A stretch of DNA of 55,181 nt from Flavobacterium sp. UGB4466 (GTDB taxonomy: Bacteria > Bacteroidota > Bacteroidia > Flavobacteriales > Flavobacteriaceae): the NCBI RefSeq assembly GCF_903469665.1, contig NZ_CAGKLC010000026.1:1-55181 (forward strand). Reading direction: 5' to 3'. Below, one piece after another: positions 1-7,539 of the stretch; position 1 is the first letter of the stretch; each line of letters opens with the position of its first letter. The translations under genes and the position numbers were made by a program. The notes beneath the pieces are model-generated. The model was not told the origin of the DNA. It saw nothing but the letters and a program-made list of their open reading frames with translations, and did not search any database.

Positions 1-611
1 AAACTAGATGGGGAGATTAAAAAATTTTGCGTAGTCGAACTAAAGTTGTCACAAAGATCTGCAAGGTAATTCCAATTACTATTTTCAATTAAAATTTCTT
101 CATCAATCTGCATATTATTAATACCATCCATTAATTCTTGAGGCAGATTAGTCAATAGCTTTTCTTCCCAAAACCAGGTTATTATTTTTTTAAAAATTAT
201 GATACAATAATGTATATCATGTTCACTAGGTATCGAATTACACCCTGTCGTATCATGCGAACCTTTATTTGTATATTTTCTTAAATCTTCAAATTTATGA
301 TATAGATTCTCGTTCAATTTCACTTGGTTATTAAACCACTTATGAAATTTACAAGTTTCTATTAATTTAAAAAGATCTAAAGACTTTGCCCCACTACTAA
401 CTATGGAAAAATTTGTATTATTCAAAGCTCCATTAATAATTTTCATACCATCACTTCCACCTTTTCGTTGCATAATAATAATCTTGCACATCGCTTCGCA
501 TCCTTTTCTAATATAAGTCAATGCACTATCATCATTAGATTTAGCATGCTTAAATGCTTTTAAAATATGTACTATTAAATCACTCGTTTTCTCAGCTACT
601 TTTGATGCCAT
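1..611 (-). CDS. Partial protein with HEPN/DUF4145-like motif (3' end outside window)
   Basis: An open frame of 203 codons starts at the ATG at 611 on the minus strand and has no stop before the window edge, so the C-terminus is missing. The visible part is helical and polar. It contains LRKYTNKGSH at residues 110-119, an R-x7-H arrangement like the conserved LR..xN.xxH motif of DUF4145/HEPN-type domains, which often sit at the N-terminus of defence or restriction proteins. No signal peptide or membrane segment is visible. A TAnnTTTG box lies at 672-679, inside a 53-bp segment that recurs in front of the nucleotidyltransferase gene at 7308. The HEPN assignment is an inference from one motif; what follows after residue 203 is unknown. 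Confidence 0.6.
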   Translation of the reverse strand, partial: MASKVAEKTSDLIVHILKAFKHAKSNDDSALTYIRKGCEAMCKIIIMQRKGGSDGMKIINGALNNTNFSIVSSGAKSLDLFKLIETCKFHKWFNNQVKLNENLYHKFEDLRKYTNKGSHDTTGCNSIPSEHDIHYCIIIFKKIITWFWEEKLLTNLPQELMDGINNMQIDEEILIENSNWNYLADLCDNFSSTTQNFLISPSS

Positions 612-663
612 AATTTTTTTTTATTTATTTATTTTACTTTTAATACAAGCTTTTTTCTGTCTT

Positions 664-716
664 GATCGTTTCAAATGTAATTAAACAAAAAGCCTTTAAA
701 CCAAGTAAAAACACCT
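664..716 (-). promoter_or_regulatory. Promoter region copy 1, shared with 7309-7361
   Basis: On the minus strand this 53-bp segment matches 7309-7361 at 44 positions without gaps. It includes the invariant stretch AAGGCTTTTTGTTTA and a TACATTTG -7-like box at 672-679, 60 bp before the ATG at 611. The two copies precede different genes, so a shared promoter or operator is the simplest reading. No dyad symmetry was noticed. Confidence 0.55.
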
Positions 717-751
717 GATTTAAACAAGAGTTTTTTCTCAAGTTCCAAAAT

Positions 752-793
752 AAAAACACTGCTACGCAATTATTTTGCGCAGCAGTGTTTTTT
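752..793. terminator. Long hairpin, terminator of the 816-1976 gene, member of a repeat family
   Basis: The arms AAAACACTGCT and AGCAGTGTTTT flank the intergenic palindrome core ACGCAATTATTTTGCGC, giving about 17 pairs with one mismatch and T-runs on both sides. It lies just downstream of the stop at 816 on the minus strand. The inner palindrome recurs at 11231-11253, 14257-14277 and 14342-14366. Confidence 0.7.
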
Positions 794-815
794 GTCAAAT
801 TATTAGGCTTTATAA

Positions 816-1976
816 TTAAAGTTTATTTAACTTGAGATCACCATTTGCATCCGAATTTCCAAAATTATAAGTAACATTCAAAAAACCAAGAAAATTAGAT
901 TTCTCAATATCATACTTGATCGTTAAAGGAATCCAAATATCTTTAGTTACACGAATTCTGAAATCGGAACTCGCTAAAAAAGTATTCTTTTTTTCATTAG
1001 CTAATTTATTTTTCAAAATCGAATTATACTCCATATATAATTTTATTTCAAATACACTTTGGTCATTTCTTTTAAGCATTTTATAGTTAAGACCGGCAGA
1101 ATTTCTCGATTCTAATCTTTGAACACTCTTCTCTATTAAAGTGTCGGAGTAAATTAAATTTGATCTAATATCTAATTCCAGGTTTTTAAAACCTTGCAAA
1201 AAAACAGTCCCGAAAGTAAGTTTCTTATTATTTCCCTTATCGTTAGTAGTTCCATTTAAAGAAACCGTCCATAATGCCTTTTTTTCAAGATCGGAATATT
1301 TATCTTTTCTTAATTCATGAATTCTATCAATATAATCTTGCAATTTTATCGATTTGTTTCGGTTTTCAAACTCAGTAATGATTTTATTAAAATAAATATT
1401 TGATTTACTTAATTCCTCTATTTTATCAAATTCTTTATTTGTCAGTATAGTGCTTGCTATACTTATAGCTTTTATATTTGCACTTAACTTCTCGTCATCT
1501 GTTTTATCTAATTCATCAATAAATTTGTTTCTTATTTCAGATAATTGACTCCTCCAAAATTCATATTTAAGTTCAAGTGCAGTTTTTGCAAAATAAGCAA
1601 CTTCTTTTTCTCTCTGATTAATTAAAGCGTAAGTAATTCCGCCAGAAAATCCTTTGTAATTAAATTGTTCATCAAAATTAAGCTTTGTATTGAACTCAAA
1701 ATTTCTTGAAAATTTCTGTTTAGAAAAAACTATATCTGTTGTGATATTCTCGCAAAAAATAGATTTGATACCGTATAAGGTAGAATTAAATTCGACACTT
1801 TTGTTTGGCCCCGTTAAATTACTAGTTCCTAATTGAAATAAATTAGATAAAACTTCTTTGTAATTTCCCGATTGTGAATCACCTACTTCTTTTCTGATTT
1901 TTTGTACTTCTTTATCTTGCGCAAACACAACATGAACAGACATTAAAAGTAGCAAGCTTATAAAATATTTTTTCAT
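816..1976 (-). CDS. Secreted beta-barrel-like outer-membrane protein, unknown function
   Basis: The 386-residue protein starts with a clear Sec signal peptide (residues 1-19, ending VVFAQ). The middle (about 100-230) is helical and charged. The C-terminal 150 residues alternate hydrophobic and polar positions in short strands (for example LTFGTVFLQGFKNLELDI and WIPLTIKYDIE), as expected for transmembrane beta strands. No named family was recognised. It starts 11 bp after the stop of the 98-aa gene at 1988-2284, so the two are probably one operon. Their promoter carries one of the paired ACCC-N4-GGGT operators next to the response-regulator gene. I infer that it is an output gene of that two-component system; the ligand or cargo is unknown. 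Confidence 0.7.
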   Translation of the reverse strand: MKKYFISLLLLMSVHVVFAQDKEVQKIRKEVGDSQSGNYKEVLSNLFQLGTSNLTGPNKSVEFNSTLYGIKSIFCENITTDIVFSKQKFSRNFEFNTKLNFDEQFNYKGFSGGITYALINQREKEVAYFAKTALELKYEFWRSQLSEIRNKFIDELDKTDDEKLSANIKAISIASTILTNKEFDKIEELSKSNIYFNKIITEFENRNKSIKLQDYIDRIHELRKDKYSDLEKKALWTVSLNGTTNDKGNNKKLTFGTVFLQGFKNLELDIRSNLIYSDTLIEKSVQRLESRNSAGLNYKMLKRNDQSVFEIKLYMEYNSILKNKLANEKKNTFLASSDFRIRVTKDIWIPLTIKYDIEKSNFLGFLNVTYNFGNSDANGDLKLNKL

Positions 1977-1987
1977 GATCTGTTTAT

Positions 1988-2284
1988 TTAAATTTCGAAA
2001 TAAAATAATTCAGTAATGAATGGCTTCGTTGTCACTCTTTTAGCATTATAAAATGGCCCTCTGGTAAAACTACCCACTACCTCAATTTCTGTTTTTCCAT
2101 TTATAGAGTTCATTCCAAATAATTGAAGGGTATATCGACCGCTTTCTATATTAAAATCTTGATTAAAAGAAGTTGGAGATTCATACTCAATTTCTTTACG
2201 AGTGTCTATATTTTTGATTTCAACTCTAATTGGCAAGGGGGCTAATCCACCACTAATTCTAACTTTTACCTTAATTGTTTTCAT
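1988..2284 (-). CDS. Small beta-rich protein, first gene of the putative output operon
   Basis: The preferred start is the ATG at 2284 (98 residues, beginning MKTIKVKVRISGG). The frame is open further upstream, but only from a poor ATA/TTG context inside the promoter. The protein has no signal peptide. Its alternating strands (IKVKVRI, IRVEIKN, YTLQLFG, TEIEVVGSF) suggest a small beta-sandwich. No family was recognised. It precedes the beta-barrel gene by 11 bp and diverges from the response-regulator operon. A TACTTTTG box at 2311-2318 lies 22 bp from the operator at 2341-2362, so the gene is probably controlled by that regulator. Confidence 0.65.
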   Translation of the reverse strand: MKTIKVKVRISGGLAPLPIRVEIKNIDTRKEIEYESPTSFNQDFNIESGRYTLQLFGMNSINGKTEIEVVGSFTRGPFYNAKRVTTKPFITELFYFEI

Positions 2285-2310
2285 GATTCCTATGTTTTTA
2301 GTTAACCTTT

Positions 2311-2318
2311 CAAAAGTA
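2311..2318 (-). promoter_or_regulatory. -7 box TACTTTTG for the 98-aa gene
   Basis: It matches the Bacteroidota -7 consensus TAnnTTTG on the minus strand. It lies 27 bp before the ATG at 2284 and 22 bp downstream of the operator-like dyad 2341-2362, which would therefore occupy the -33 region. Confidence 0.5.
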
Positions 2319-2340
2319 CCCTGATAACAGTATATCAATC

Positions 2341-2362
2341 AATTACCCTTTTGGGTGATATT
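2341..2362. promoter_or_regulatory. Operator-like dyad, copy 1 (core ACCCTTTTGGGT)
   Basis: This 22-bp sequence is itself nearly palindromic (ACCC-TTTT-GGGT). Its exact reverse complement recurs at 2440-2461, with a 77-bp spacer. No further copy was noticed in the window. It sits at the -33 position of the minus-strand output operon. Binding by the NarL-type regulator encoded at 2510 is inferred. Confidence 0.65.
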
Positions 2363-2439
2363 TTATTTTTTACAATTCTCACTTTATTTTTTGTAAGTTT
2401 ATTCTATAAATACCATTTGTCTTTTTTGAGTTAATTTCT

Positions 2440-2461
2440 AATATCACCCAAAAGGGTAATT
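2440..2461. promoter_or_regulatory. Operator-like dyad, copy 2 (core ACCCAAAAGGGT)
   Basis: This is the perfect 22-bp inverted copy of 2341-2362. It lies 21 bp before a -7-like CAACTTTG at 2483-2490 that would serve the response-regulator operon starting at 2510. The mirror-image geometry suggests that one factor activates both divergent promoters, including autoregulation. Confidence 0.65.
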
Positions 2462-2509
2462 GCGGTCAATGAACTTATTGTACAACTTTGTAAAAGAAAA
2501 TGTAACGCC

Positions 2510-3139
2510 ATGAAGATACAAGTAGCCATAGTAGAGGATGATAAGAATTACAATCAGGCCTTAAAAAATATCATCGATTTCCAGCAGGATATGGAATGTG
2601 TGGCTCAGTTTTTTAACGGTAAAAATGCTTTGCAAAAACTGGAAGCCCTGGAACCAGACGTGGTTTTAATGGATATTCAGCTGCAGGATTTATCAGGTAT
2701 TGATCTTGTTTTTAAATTAACAGACGTAATGCCAGGCACCACCTTTGTTATGTGCACCAGTTTTGAAAATGACGAAAAAATATTTTCGGCATTACGTGCA
2801 GGTGCAAGTGGCTATCTGGTAAAAGGAGATCCGCTGGACAAGATAATTCAGGCGATTCAGGAAGCTCACAAAGGCGGTGCCCCTATGAGTTTTGCGATTG
2901 CAAAGCGCGTTTTACAACATTTTCAGGAAACAAAAGTACAAGTACAAACCTTATCGTTACTGACTGTAACCGAAAAAGAAGTTCTTGACTTGCTGGCGCA
3001 GGGACTTCTCTACAAAGAAATTGCCGATAAAAAAAATGTCACCATCGACACCATTAAAAAACACATTGGCAATATCTACCGAAAACTACAGGTTAGTAAC
3101 AAAATTGAAGCAATTAACAAGTTTAACACCAAAAACTAG
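2510..3139 (+). CDS. NarL/FixJ-type response regulator
   Basis: The 209-residue protein has a receiver domain (about 1-120) with acidic residues E9, D10 and D11, phospho-acceptor D55 in VVLMDIQ, and the conserved CTS and K switch positions. A LuxR-type helix-turn-helix follows (about 148-205: LTVTEKEVLDLLAQG, YKEIADKKNVTIDTIKKH). It is the first gene of a plus-strand run ending with a histidine kinase at 4626-5453, its probable partner. The paired operators upstream indicate autoregulation and control of the divergent output operon. The domain assignment is firm; the regulon is inferred. Confidence 0.93.
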   Translation: MKIQVAIVEDDKNYNQALKNIIDFQQDMECVAQFFNGKNALQKLEALEPDVVLMDIQLQDLSGIDLVFKLTDVMPGTTFVMCTSFENDEKIFSALRAGASGYLVKGDPLDKIIQAIQEAHKGGAPMSFAIAKRVLQHFQETKVQVQTLSLLTVTEKEVLDLLAQGLLYKEIADKKNVTIDTIKKHIGNIYRKLQVSNKIEAINKFNTKN

Positions 3140-3144
3140 AAACC

Positions 3145-3966
3145 ATGAATGAAATCGACACTATTAAAGAAAAAGAAACTTTAAATTTTTCAGAAGTTTA
3201 CAACGACCTGTTAACAGAATTATCGGAAAATCTTGAAAATAAGGGTTTGAAGTTTGGACCAATCCCTGAAATACTAAAAAACAGCCTTACGAATAATTTT
3301 AAAAAATCAATTCTGGCGGCTAATGAAAAGCTTAACCAAACGTATTCAATGAACAAGGCAGTTATTAATTTTATAAGGGAACAAGACTTTACCTTCCTTC
3401 GTTTAGAATTAGTAGAGTTTGATGATGCTTTTAGAAATAATTCATTACAACTTAGAAAAGCAAGATTAGAATTTGCCTGCTCTTTTGATGATCAAAAAGA
3501 GAAATATCTGCTAATGGATGTACAAAAAGAAATATTATTAACTGATAGAACAACCGGAAATTTTAGGTTTAACAATCTATTTAGTTGTAGTTTACAGCCA
3601 ATATTAGATGAGTATGTAAAGGAATATGATGAGCAATTAGGAAGTAAAACTTCAAACACAAAAATTATCAGCATAAAGAAAAGTGATTTCACCGGTTTAT
3701 TGAGAAATGTAGATCCCTCTGCGGAAGATTTTCAAATTGTTTTTCATCCCGCTATAGTAAAAGACAGAGATCTTGTGCTTTATGAAGAACAACGTCGCCA
3801 AAATCGCACTACTGCTACCAATTTCAGGGATTATAAAGATCAGTTTAGTTTATTTATGATAGCTGGAAATTCAACTAAACTCGGAGAACCAGGTGCATAC
3901 GACACTTTCTGCTTAAACCCGCCTACTGTTACATGTCCTACTATTGATAAAACTAAACTTGAATAA
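3145..3966 (+). CDS. Unknown protein inside two-component operon
   Basis: The 273-residue protein starts five bases after the response-regulator stop. It is soluble-looking, acidic and helix-rich in its first half. The tail is proline- and cysteine-containing (FCLNPPTVTCPTIDKT). No signal peptide, membrane helix or catalytic motif was recognised, and no family came to mind. The tight spacing to the regulator and the position ahead of the seven-helix protein and kinase suggest a role in the same pathway, for example as a signal-modulating or effector protein. That role is inferred from context only. Confidence 0.75.
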   Translation: MNEIDTIKEKETLNFSEVYNDLLTELSENLENKGLKFGPIPEILKNSLTNNFKKSILAANEKLNQTYSMNKAVINFIREQDFTFLRLELVEFDDAFRNNSLQLRKARLEFACSFDDQKEKYLLMDVQKEILLTDRTTGNFRFNNLFSCSLQPILDEYVKEYDEQLGSKTSNTKIISIKKSDFTGLLRNVDPSAEDFQIVFHPAIVKDRDLVLYEEQRRQNRTTATNFRDYKDQFSLFMIAGNSTKLGEPGAYDTFCLNPPTVTCPTIDKTKLE

Positions 3967-4027
3967 TTTAATTCAGTCAACTGCACAGGACACTTTTTGT
4001 TTAAACTCACCTGATCACTGTTAATCT

Positions 4028-4621
4028 ATGTTTTTAATCCATTTATATCTTTTTACAATAGCAGTTTGTCTTGCCTTTTCTATTCAAAATAGACTGGCAA
4101 GACAACGCTATTTATGGCTTTATTTCGGTGTAGTTCTTATTATTGAAACCACTAAAATTTTTGGCTGGGGAAATTTCTCCTCAGAAATTTACACCTATAG
4201 TTCTTTAGCCTATATTTTATATTTTTCAAATTATTATCGAATCGTAAAAGTCAATACCACTTTAATTGGTGTTTTAGCCATAACCTCAATTGTATTATAC
4301 TTTTATTTTGTGGCAAGTTCTAAAAATGATTATCCAACGGCTGTGGGTATTTTAATGAGTACAATATACATCATACTGTCATTAATATGGTTTGTAAACC
4401 AGTTATTACATACAGATTCGGTTCGGATATCTCAAAAACAGACTTTTTGGATTAGCTTTTCTTTATTGATTTGGTCAACATTTTTCTTGTTCAGATTGAT
4501 TCCTATGTACTGGCTCGATCTTCATGATAAAGAGTTTCTAAAAGATATAAATTTTGGATACCAAATAATTACGATCCTGTCTTATTTTATTTTTATAAGA
4601 GGTTTATTCTGTAAATTTTAA
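4028..4621 (+). CDS. Seven-helix membrane protein, putative sensor module
   Basis: The 197-residue protein is almost entirely hydrophobic. About seven membrane helices can be traced near residues 2-18, 28-46, 53-70, 77-95, 103-126, 138-160 and 174-193, with short connecting loops. No family motif was recognised. It ends four bases before the histidine-kinase start, indicating translational coupling. The kinase has only one membrane helix and no extracytoplasmic domain. I infer that this protein supplies the sensing function, giving a split sensor of 7TM receptor plus kinase. Confidence 0.75.
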   Translation: MFLIHLYLFTIAVCLAFSIQNRLARQRYLWLYFGVVLIIETTKIFGWGNFSSEIYTYSSLAYILYFSNYYRIVKVNTTLIGVLAITSIVLYFYFVASSKNDYPTAVGILMSTIYIILSLIWFVNQLLHTDSVRISQKQTFWISFSLLIWSTFFLFRLIPMYWLDLHDKEFLKDINFGYQIITILSYFIFIRGLFCKF

Positions 4622-4625
4622 ACCA

Positions 4626-5453
4626 ATGAGAGAGCTTCCCCCCGAAATAAAACTAACCTATATTATCGCCATTATTATAATGCTGTTGTTTGTATGCTTC
4701 ATTATTATGATAGTTTTTATTTACAACAAAAAACAGCTTATTCAGCAACAGGAAAACCAAATCAAAGAAACCGAGTTTCAAAACCAGTTGCTGCAGAAAG
4801 AATTAGAACGTCAGAAAGCGATTCAAGTAGAAAGAGAGCGTATTTCGCAAGATATGCATGATGATTTGGGTGCCGGAATTTCGGCCATAAAACTTCAGGC
4901 AGAATTTTTAAAATATAAAATGCCTGAAGAAAGTTTTTCGGAAGATCTGGAAGTTATTATAGCTACTTCAGAAGATATGAATTTAGCCATGAGAGAAATT
5001 CTCTGGAGTCTGAATTCTCAAAATGATACTATTGGTAATTTTATAGAATATGTGAGTCTCTATGTCAAACGTTTTTTAGACAAAACGACTGTAACATTTC
5101 AGCTAGATTCGAATATCATTGAAAAAGAAACCAATTTATCTGTAAAAGCCAGAAGAAATCTCTTTTTGGTAGTAAAAGAAGCCGTTCACAATGTATACAA
5201 ACACAGTGAGGCAAGTACTCTGCAAATTCAATTTGAACAGACTGAGAATGATCTTAAAATTACAGTGAATGATAACGGAATTGGATTTTCTGATACGATT
5301 CAAAAAGGAAATGGTATCAACAATATGTCGCTTCGAATGGAAGCCATACGTGGAACTTTTAAAATTGTTCCTGCTCAAAAAGGGACACATTTATTGTTTG
5401 TGTGCCCCTTAGAAGATCAAATTTTAGAACAGTACAGTAAAGAATCTTTTTAA
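4626..5453 (+). CDS. Sensor histidine kinase, NarX/DesK (HisKA_3) type
   Basis: The 275-residue protein has one membrane helix (residues 10-33), a coiled coil (about 35-75), then a HisKA_3 dimerisation segment with phospho-acceptor H78 in ERISQDMHDDLG. The HATPase_c domain shows the N box (VVKEAVHNVYKHSE, 182-195), G1 box (NDNGIGF, 215-221) and G2 region (GNGINNM). No periplasmic or PAS sensor domain is present. It is the last gene of the operon and the likely kinase for the regulator at 2510. Signal input is probably through the co-encoded seven-helix protein. Confidence 0.93.
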   Translation: MRELPPEIKLTYIIAIIIMLLFVCFIIMIVFIYNKKQLIQQQENQIKETEFQNQLLQKELERQKAIQVERERISQDMHDDLGAGISAIKLQAEFLKYKMPEESFSEDLEVIIATSEDMNLAMREILWSLNSQNDTIGNFIEYVSLYVKRFLDKTTVTFQLDSNIIEKETNLSVKARRNLFLVVKEAVHNVYKHSEASTLQIQFEQTENDLKITVNDNGIGFSDTIQKGNGINNMSLRMEAIRGTFKIVPAQKGTHLLFVCPLEDQILEQYSKESF

Positions 5454-5475
5454 TACATCAAAAGCAGGCTTTTCC

Positions 5476-6534
5476 TTATTTATACAATTCTTCTCTGATT
5501 TTGATTAGAGTTCGAAGGGCCTTTTCTTCATCAGGTTTTTCAGGAAGATTTGAAGTTACGTAATGACTTTCGATTGAAGCAATTAATTGATCGGCCATTT
5601 CTAATAAATCATCGTATTCTTTATTTCCTGCTTTTATATCTAATAATTCGTCCCGATTAGAAACTCTGATATTTAATTTTCCAGTGGACAAAATCTGTTC
5701 CGCAGTTTGTAAAAGCCTGATAGTATGCATCATGTTTTTACTGTCATAATTTTTCCCGTGTTGTTGGTTCGTATTGTAACGATCTTCGTTGCGCTTCTCA
5801 ATCCAATTCCAGTATTCAGTATATTCTTTGCAATACTTTGAATAGCCATCCTGATTACAAGACAAGTAACCCATTAGCTTTTCATCTTTTGGAATTGATG
5901 AAAGCGAAACTTCATTGGAGGTTTCTTTCTGAATAATTCCTTTATAACCCAAAATTTTATTTTCGTCATAAAACATGGCAAACATTCCTTTTGAATTAGG
6001 AAGATTTACTAAACCTATTTGTTCCTGATTCCAGTTATTCTCTTTTAAAAATGCCAATAAAGAAACTGTTTCATATCCATTTAAAACATAACAAAAGTCC
6101 AAAAGGTTTTTCTTTTCCTTTGGCATTGGATTTACAATTTTCTTGTTTAAACCTCTCGCCTTTTTGATCTGAGTTATGGCATAACCTGCAAAAGAATCCT
6201 TGCAGAGTTTAGACAAAAAATCTCCTAATTGTAAACGCTCCATCAGCGGATGTTTGTACAAAATACAATCTTCCGGTGAAGCTAAAATTTCCAAAATATT
6301 AGGATTATTTTTAAGCAATAATTCTACAAAACGCCCTATTTCGTAATAAACCTCATCATTCGTCTCATTACTAACCTGCGGAATATAATCTAACCCAAAG
6401 AATTTTTCTTTTGGCAGATAATAGACCCCTTTAATATCGGTATCGGATGTTGGTGTATTTAACCCAAAAGATCTACTACCCGAAATAACTTCGAATAGGA
6501 TTAGGTTTTGGGATTTTAAATTTTGGATGGTCAT
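5476..6534 (-). CDS. Nucleotidyltransferase of the YcgL/RlaP type (second of pair)
   Basis: The 352-residue protein carries the polymerase-beta nucleotidyltransferase signature: GSRSFG at residues 19-24 followed by SDTDIKG, with metal-binding acidic residues D31 and D33. The remainder is helical and resembles the RlaP (RNA-ligase-associated) group of nucleotidyltransferases. It follows the related gene at 6547-7308 after 12 bp and is probably co-transcribed with it. RlaP-like enzymes are known neighbours of RNA ligases and are thought to extend or modify RNA ends. With RtcB at 9143-10564 in the same island, a role in RNA end repair is likely. The substrate is unknown. Confidence 0.82.
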   Translation of the reverse strand: MTIQNLKSQNLILFEVISGSRSFGLNTPTSDTDIKGVYYLPKEKFFGLDYIPQVSNETNDEVYYEIGRFVELLLKNNPNILEILASPEDCILYKHPLMERLQLGDFLSKLCKDSFAGYAITQIKKARGLNKKIVNPMPKEKKNLLDFCYVLNGYETVSLLAFLKENNWNQEQIGLVNLPNSKGMFAMFYDENKILGYKGIIQKETSNEVSLSSIPKDEKLMGYLSCNQDGYSKYCKEYTEYWNWIEKRNEDRYNTNQQHGKNYDSKNMMHTIRLLQTAEQILSTGKLNIRVSNRDELLDIKAGNKEYDDLLEMADQLIASIESHYVTSNLPEKPDEEKALRTLIKIREELYK

Positions 6535-6546
6535 TTTACTGAAATT

Positions 6547-7308
6547 TTAAACTAAACTATTCTTAAATGTTTCTCTTCTAAAAAACAAATCCAACTCTTC
6601 ATTTATCTTATTCCCACTTCCTAACTTACTAGCATTCTCTTGATTAAATTGTATTGTTTCCAATAAAAAATCGGTTATTAAAGTTTCTTTAGGGTGCAAA
6701 TATTTTTCATCCTGACCGGCTTTTATATTTTGCAACTCTATTATTTTCTCTTGTATATTTTGTGGTGCAATTGGCAATAAATCGGCAAAAGCAACGGGTG
6801 GAAAAGTATTCTTTTCTATAATCCATTTTCCTGCTAAAGCTGTTCTTAAAGCGTAGAAATAATTCTTTAGTTTTACTTCTTCCATTTCGCATACTTCCAT
6901 AAAGTTTTTCGTTGTTCCTAAATAGTGGTGTAAAACCGCTATTGGTGAAAAACATTCAACGGCTAAATCTTGCATTTGTTTTACAAAATCATCCTCCTGA
7001 AAATATACAACTGGCGAAAACAACCACTCAATCAAAGCTGTATTAGATTTTGCTAATAACTTTACAGATTTACGTAAATCCCAGCCAGAACCATCAAGGT
7101 CATCTTCGGTCATGAACTCGATAACGTCCGGTTGTTCCCAAAGCGACAAATAGTATTCTGGTTTGTGTTTGTATATAAAACGAATATCATAATCGCTGTC
7201 CGGAGAAGCAAATCCCCACGCACGACTTCCAGATTCTACTGCAAAAAGTACCTCTACATCTTTCTGCTTTTCTATTTCTTTTAATTTTTCTAATATTTTT
7301 TCTTTCAT
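6547..7308 (-). CDS. Nucleotidyltransferase of the YcgL/RlaP type (first of pair)
   Basis: The preferred start is the ATG at 7308 (253 residues, MKEKILEKLKEIE); the frame also extends to a TTG at 7344. GSRAWGF at residues 27-33 and DSDYDIRF with D39 and D41 form the nucleotidyltransferase active site. The rest is helical, consistent with the YcgL/RlaP family. It is first of a two-gene unit with 5476-6534; the two proteins share the fold but are clearly diverged. Its promoter region (7309-7361) repeats the sequence in front of the HEPN-like gene at the left window edge, which suggests common regulation. Confidence 0.82.
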   Translation of the reverse strand: MKEKILEKLKEIEKQKDVEVLFAVESGSRAWGFASPDSDYDIRFIYKHKPEYYLSLWEQPDVIEFMTEDDLDGSGWDLRKSVKLLAKSNTALIEWLFSPVVYFQEDDFVKQMQDLAVECFSPIAVLHHYLGTTKNFMEVCEMEEVKLKNYFYALRTALAGKWIIEKNTFPPVAFADLLPIAPQNIQEKIIELQNIKAGQDEKYLHPKETLITDFLLETIQFNQENASKLGSGNKINEELDLFFRRETFKNSLV

Positions 7309-7361
7309 GATTGTTTTCAATGTAAATAAACAAAAAGCCTTCAAATCAAGTACGAATACCT
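7309..7361 (-). promoter_or_regulatory. Promoter region copy 2, shared with 664-716
   Basis: This 53-bp minus-strand segment ends one base before the ATG at 7308 and agrees with 664-716 at 44 of 53 positions. Its -7-like element (TACATTGA) is weaker than that of copy 1. Confidence 0.55.
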
Positions 7362-7408
7362 AACTTTTTTTACTACAAAGACGTGTGATTACATTTTTTC
7401 TCGTGATG

Positions 7409-7516
7409 TTTGTCATTTCGACCGAAGGGAGAAATCACATTAGAAACTCCGCACAGAATGTCTCCAATCTTTGTCGAATCCTGTGTGTGATTTCTCCCTT
7501 CGGTCGAAATGACAAA
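7409..7516. repeat. Intergenic inverted repeat, copy 1 of 3 (about 105 bp)
   Basis: Perfect arms at 7411-7438 and 7487-7514 (28 bp, beginning TGTCATTTCGACC) enclose a central segment containing ATCTTTGTCGAATCCTG. Related copies lie at 8730-8860 and 11328-11431. It could fold as a long RNA hairpin downstream of the tatD-like gene region; no coding capacity was seen. Confidence 0.8.
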
Positions 7517-7539
7517 AACAGTTCTTTGTCTCTTTACAA

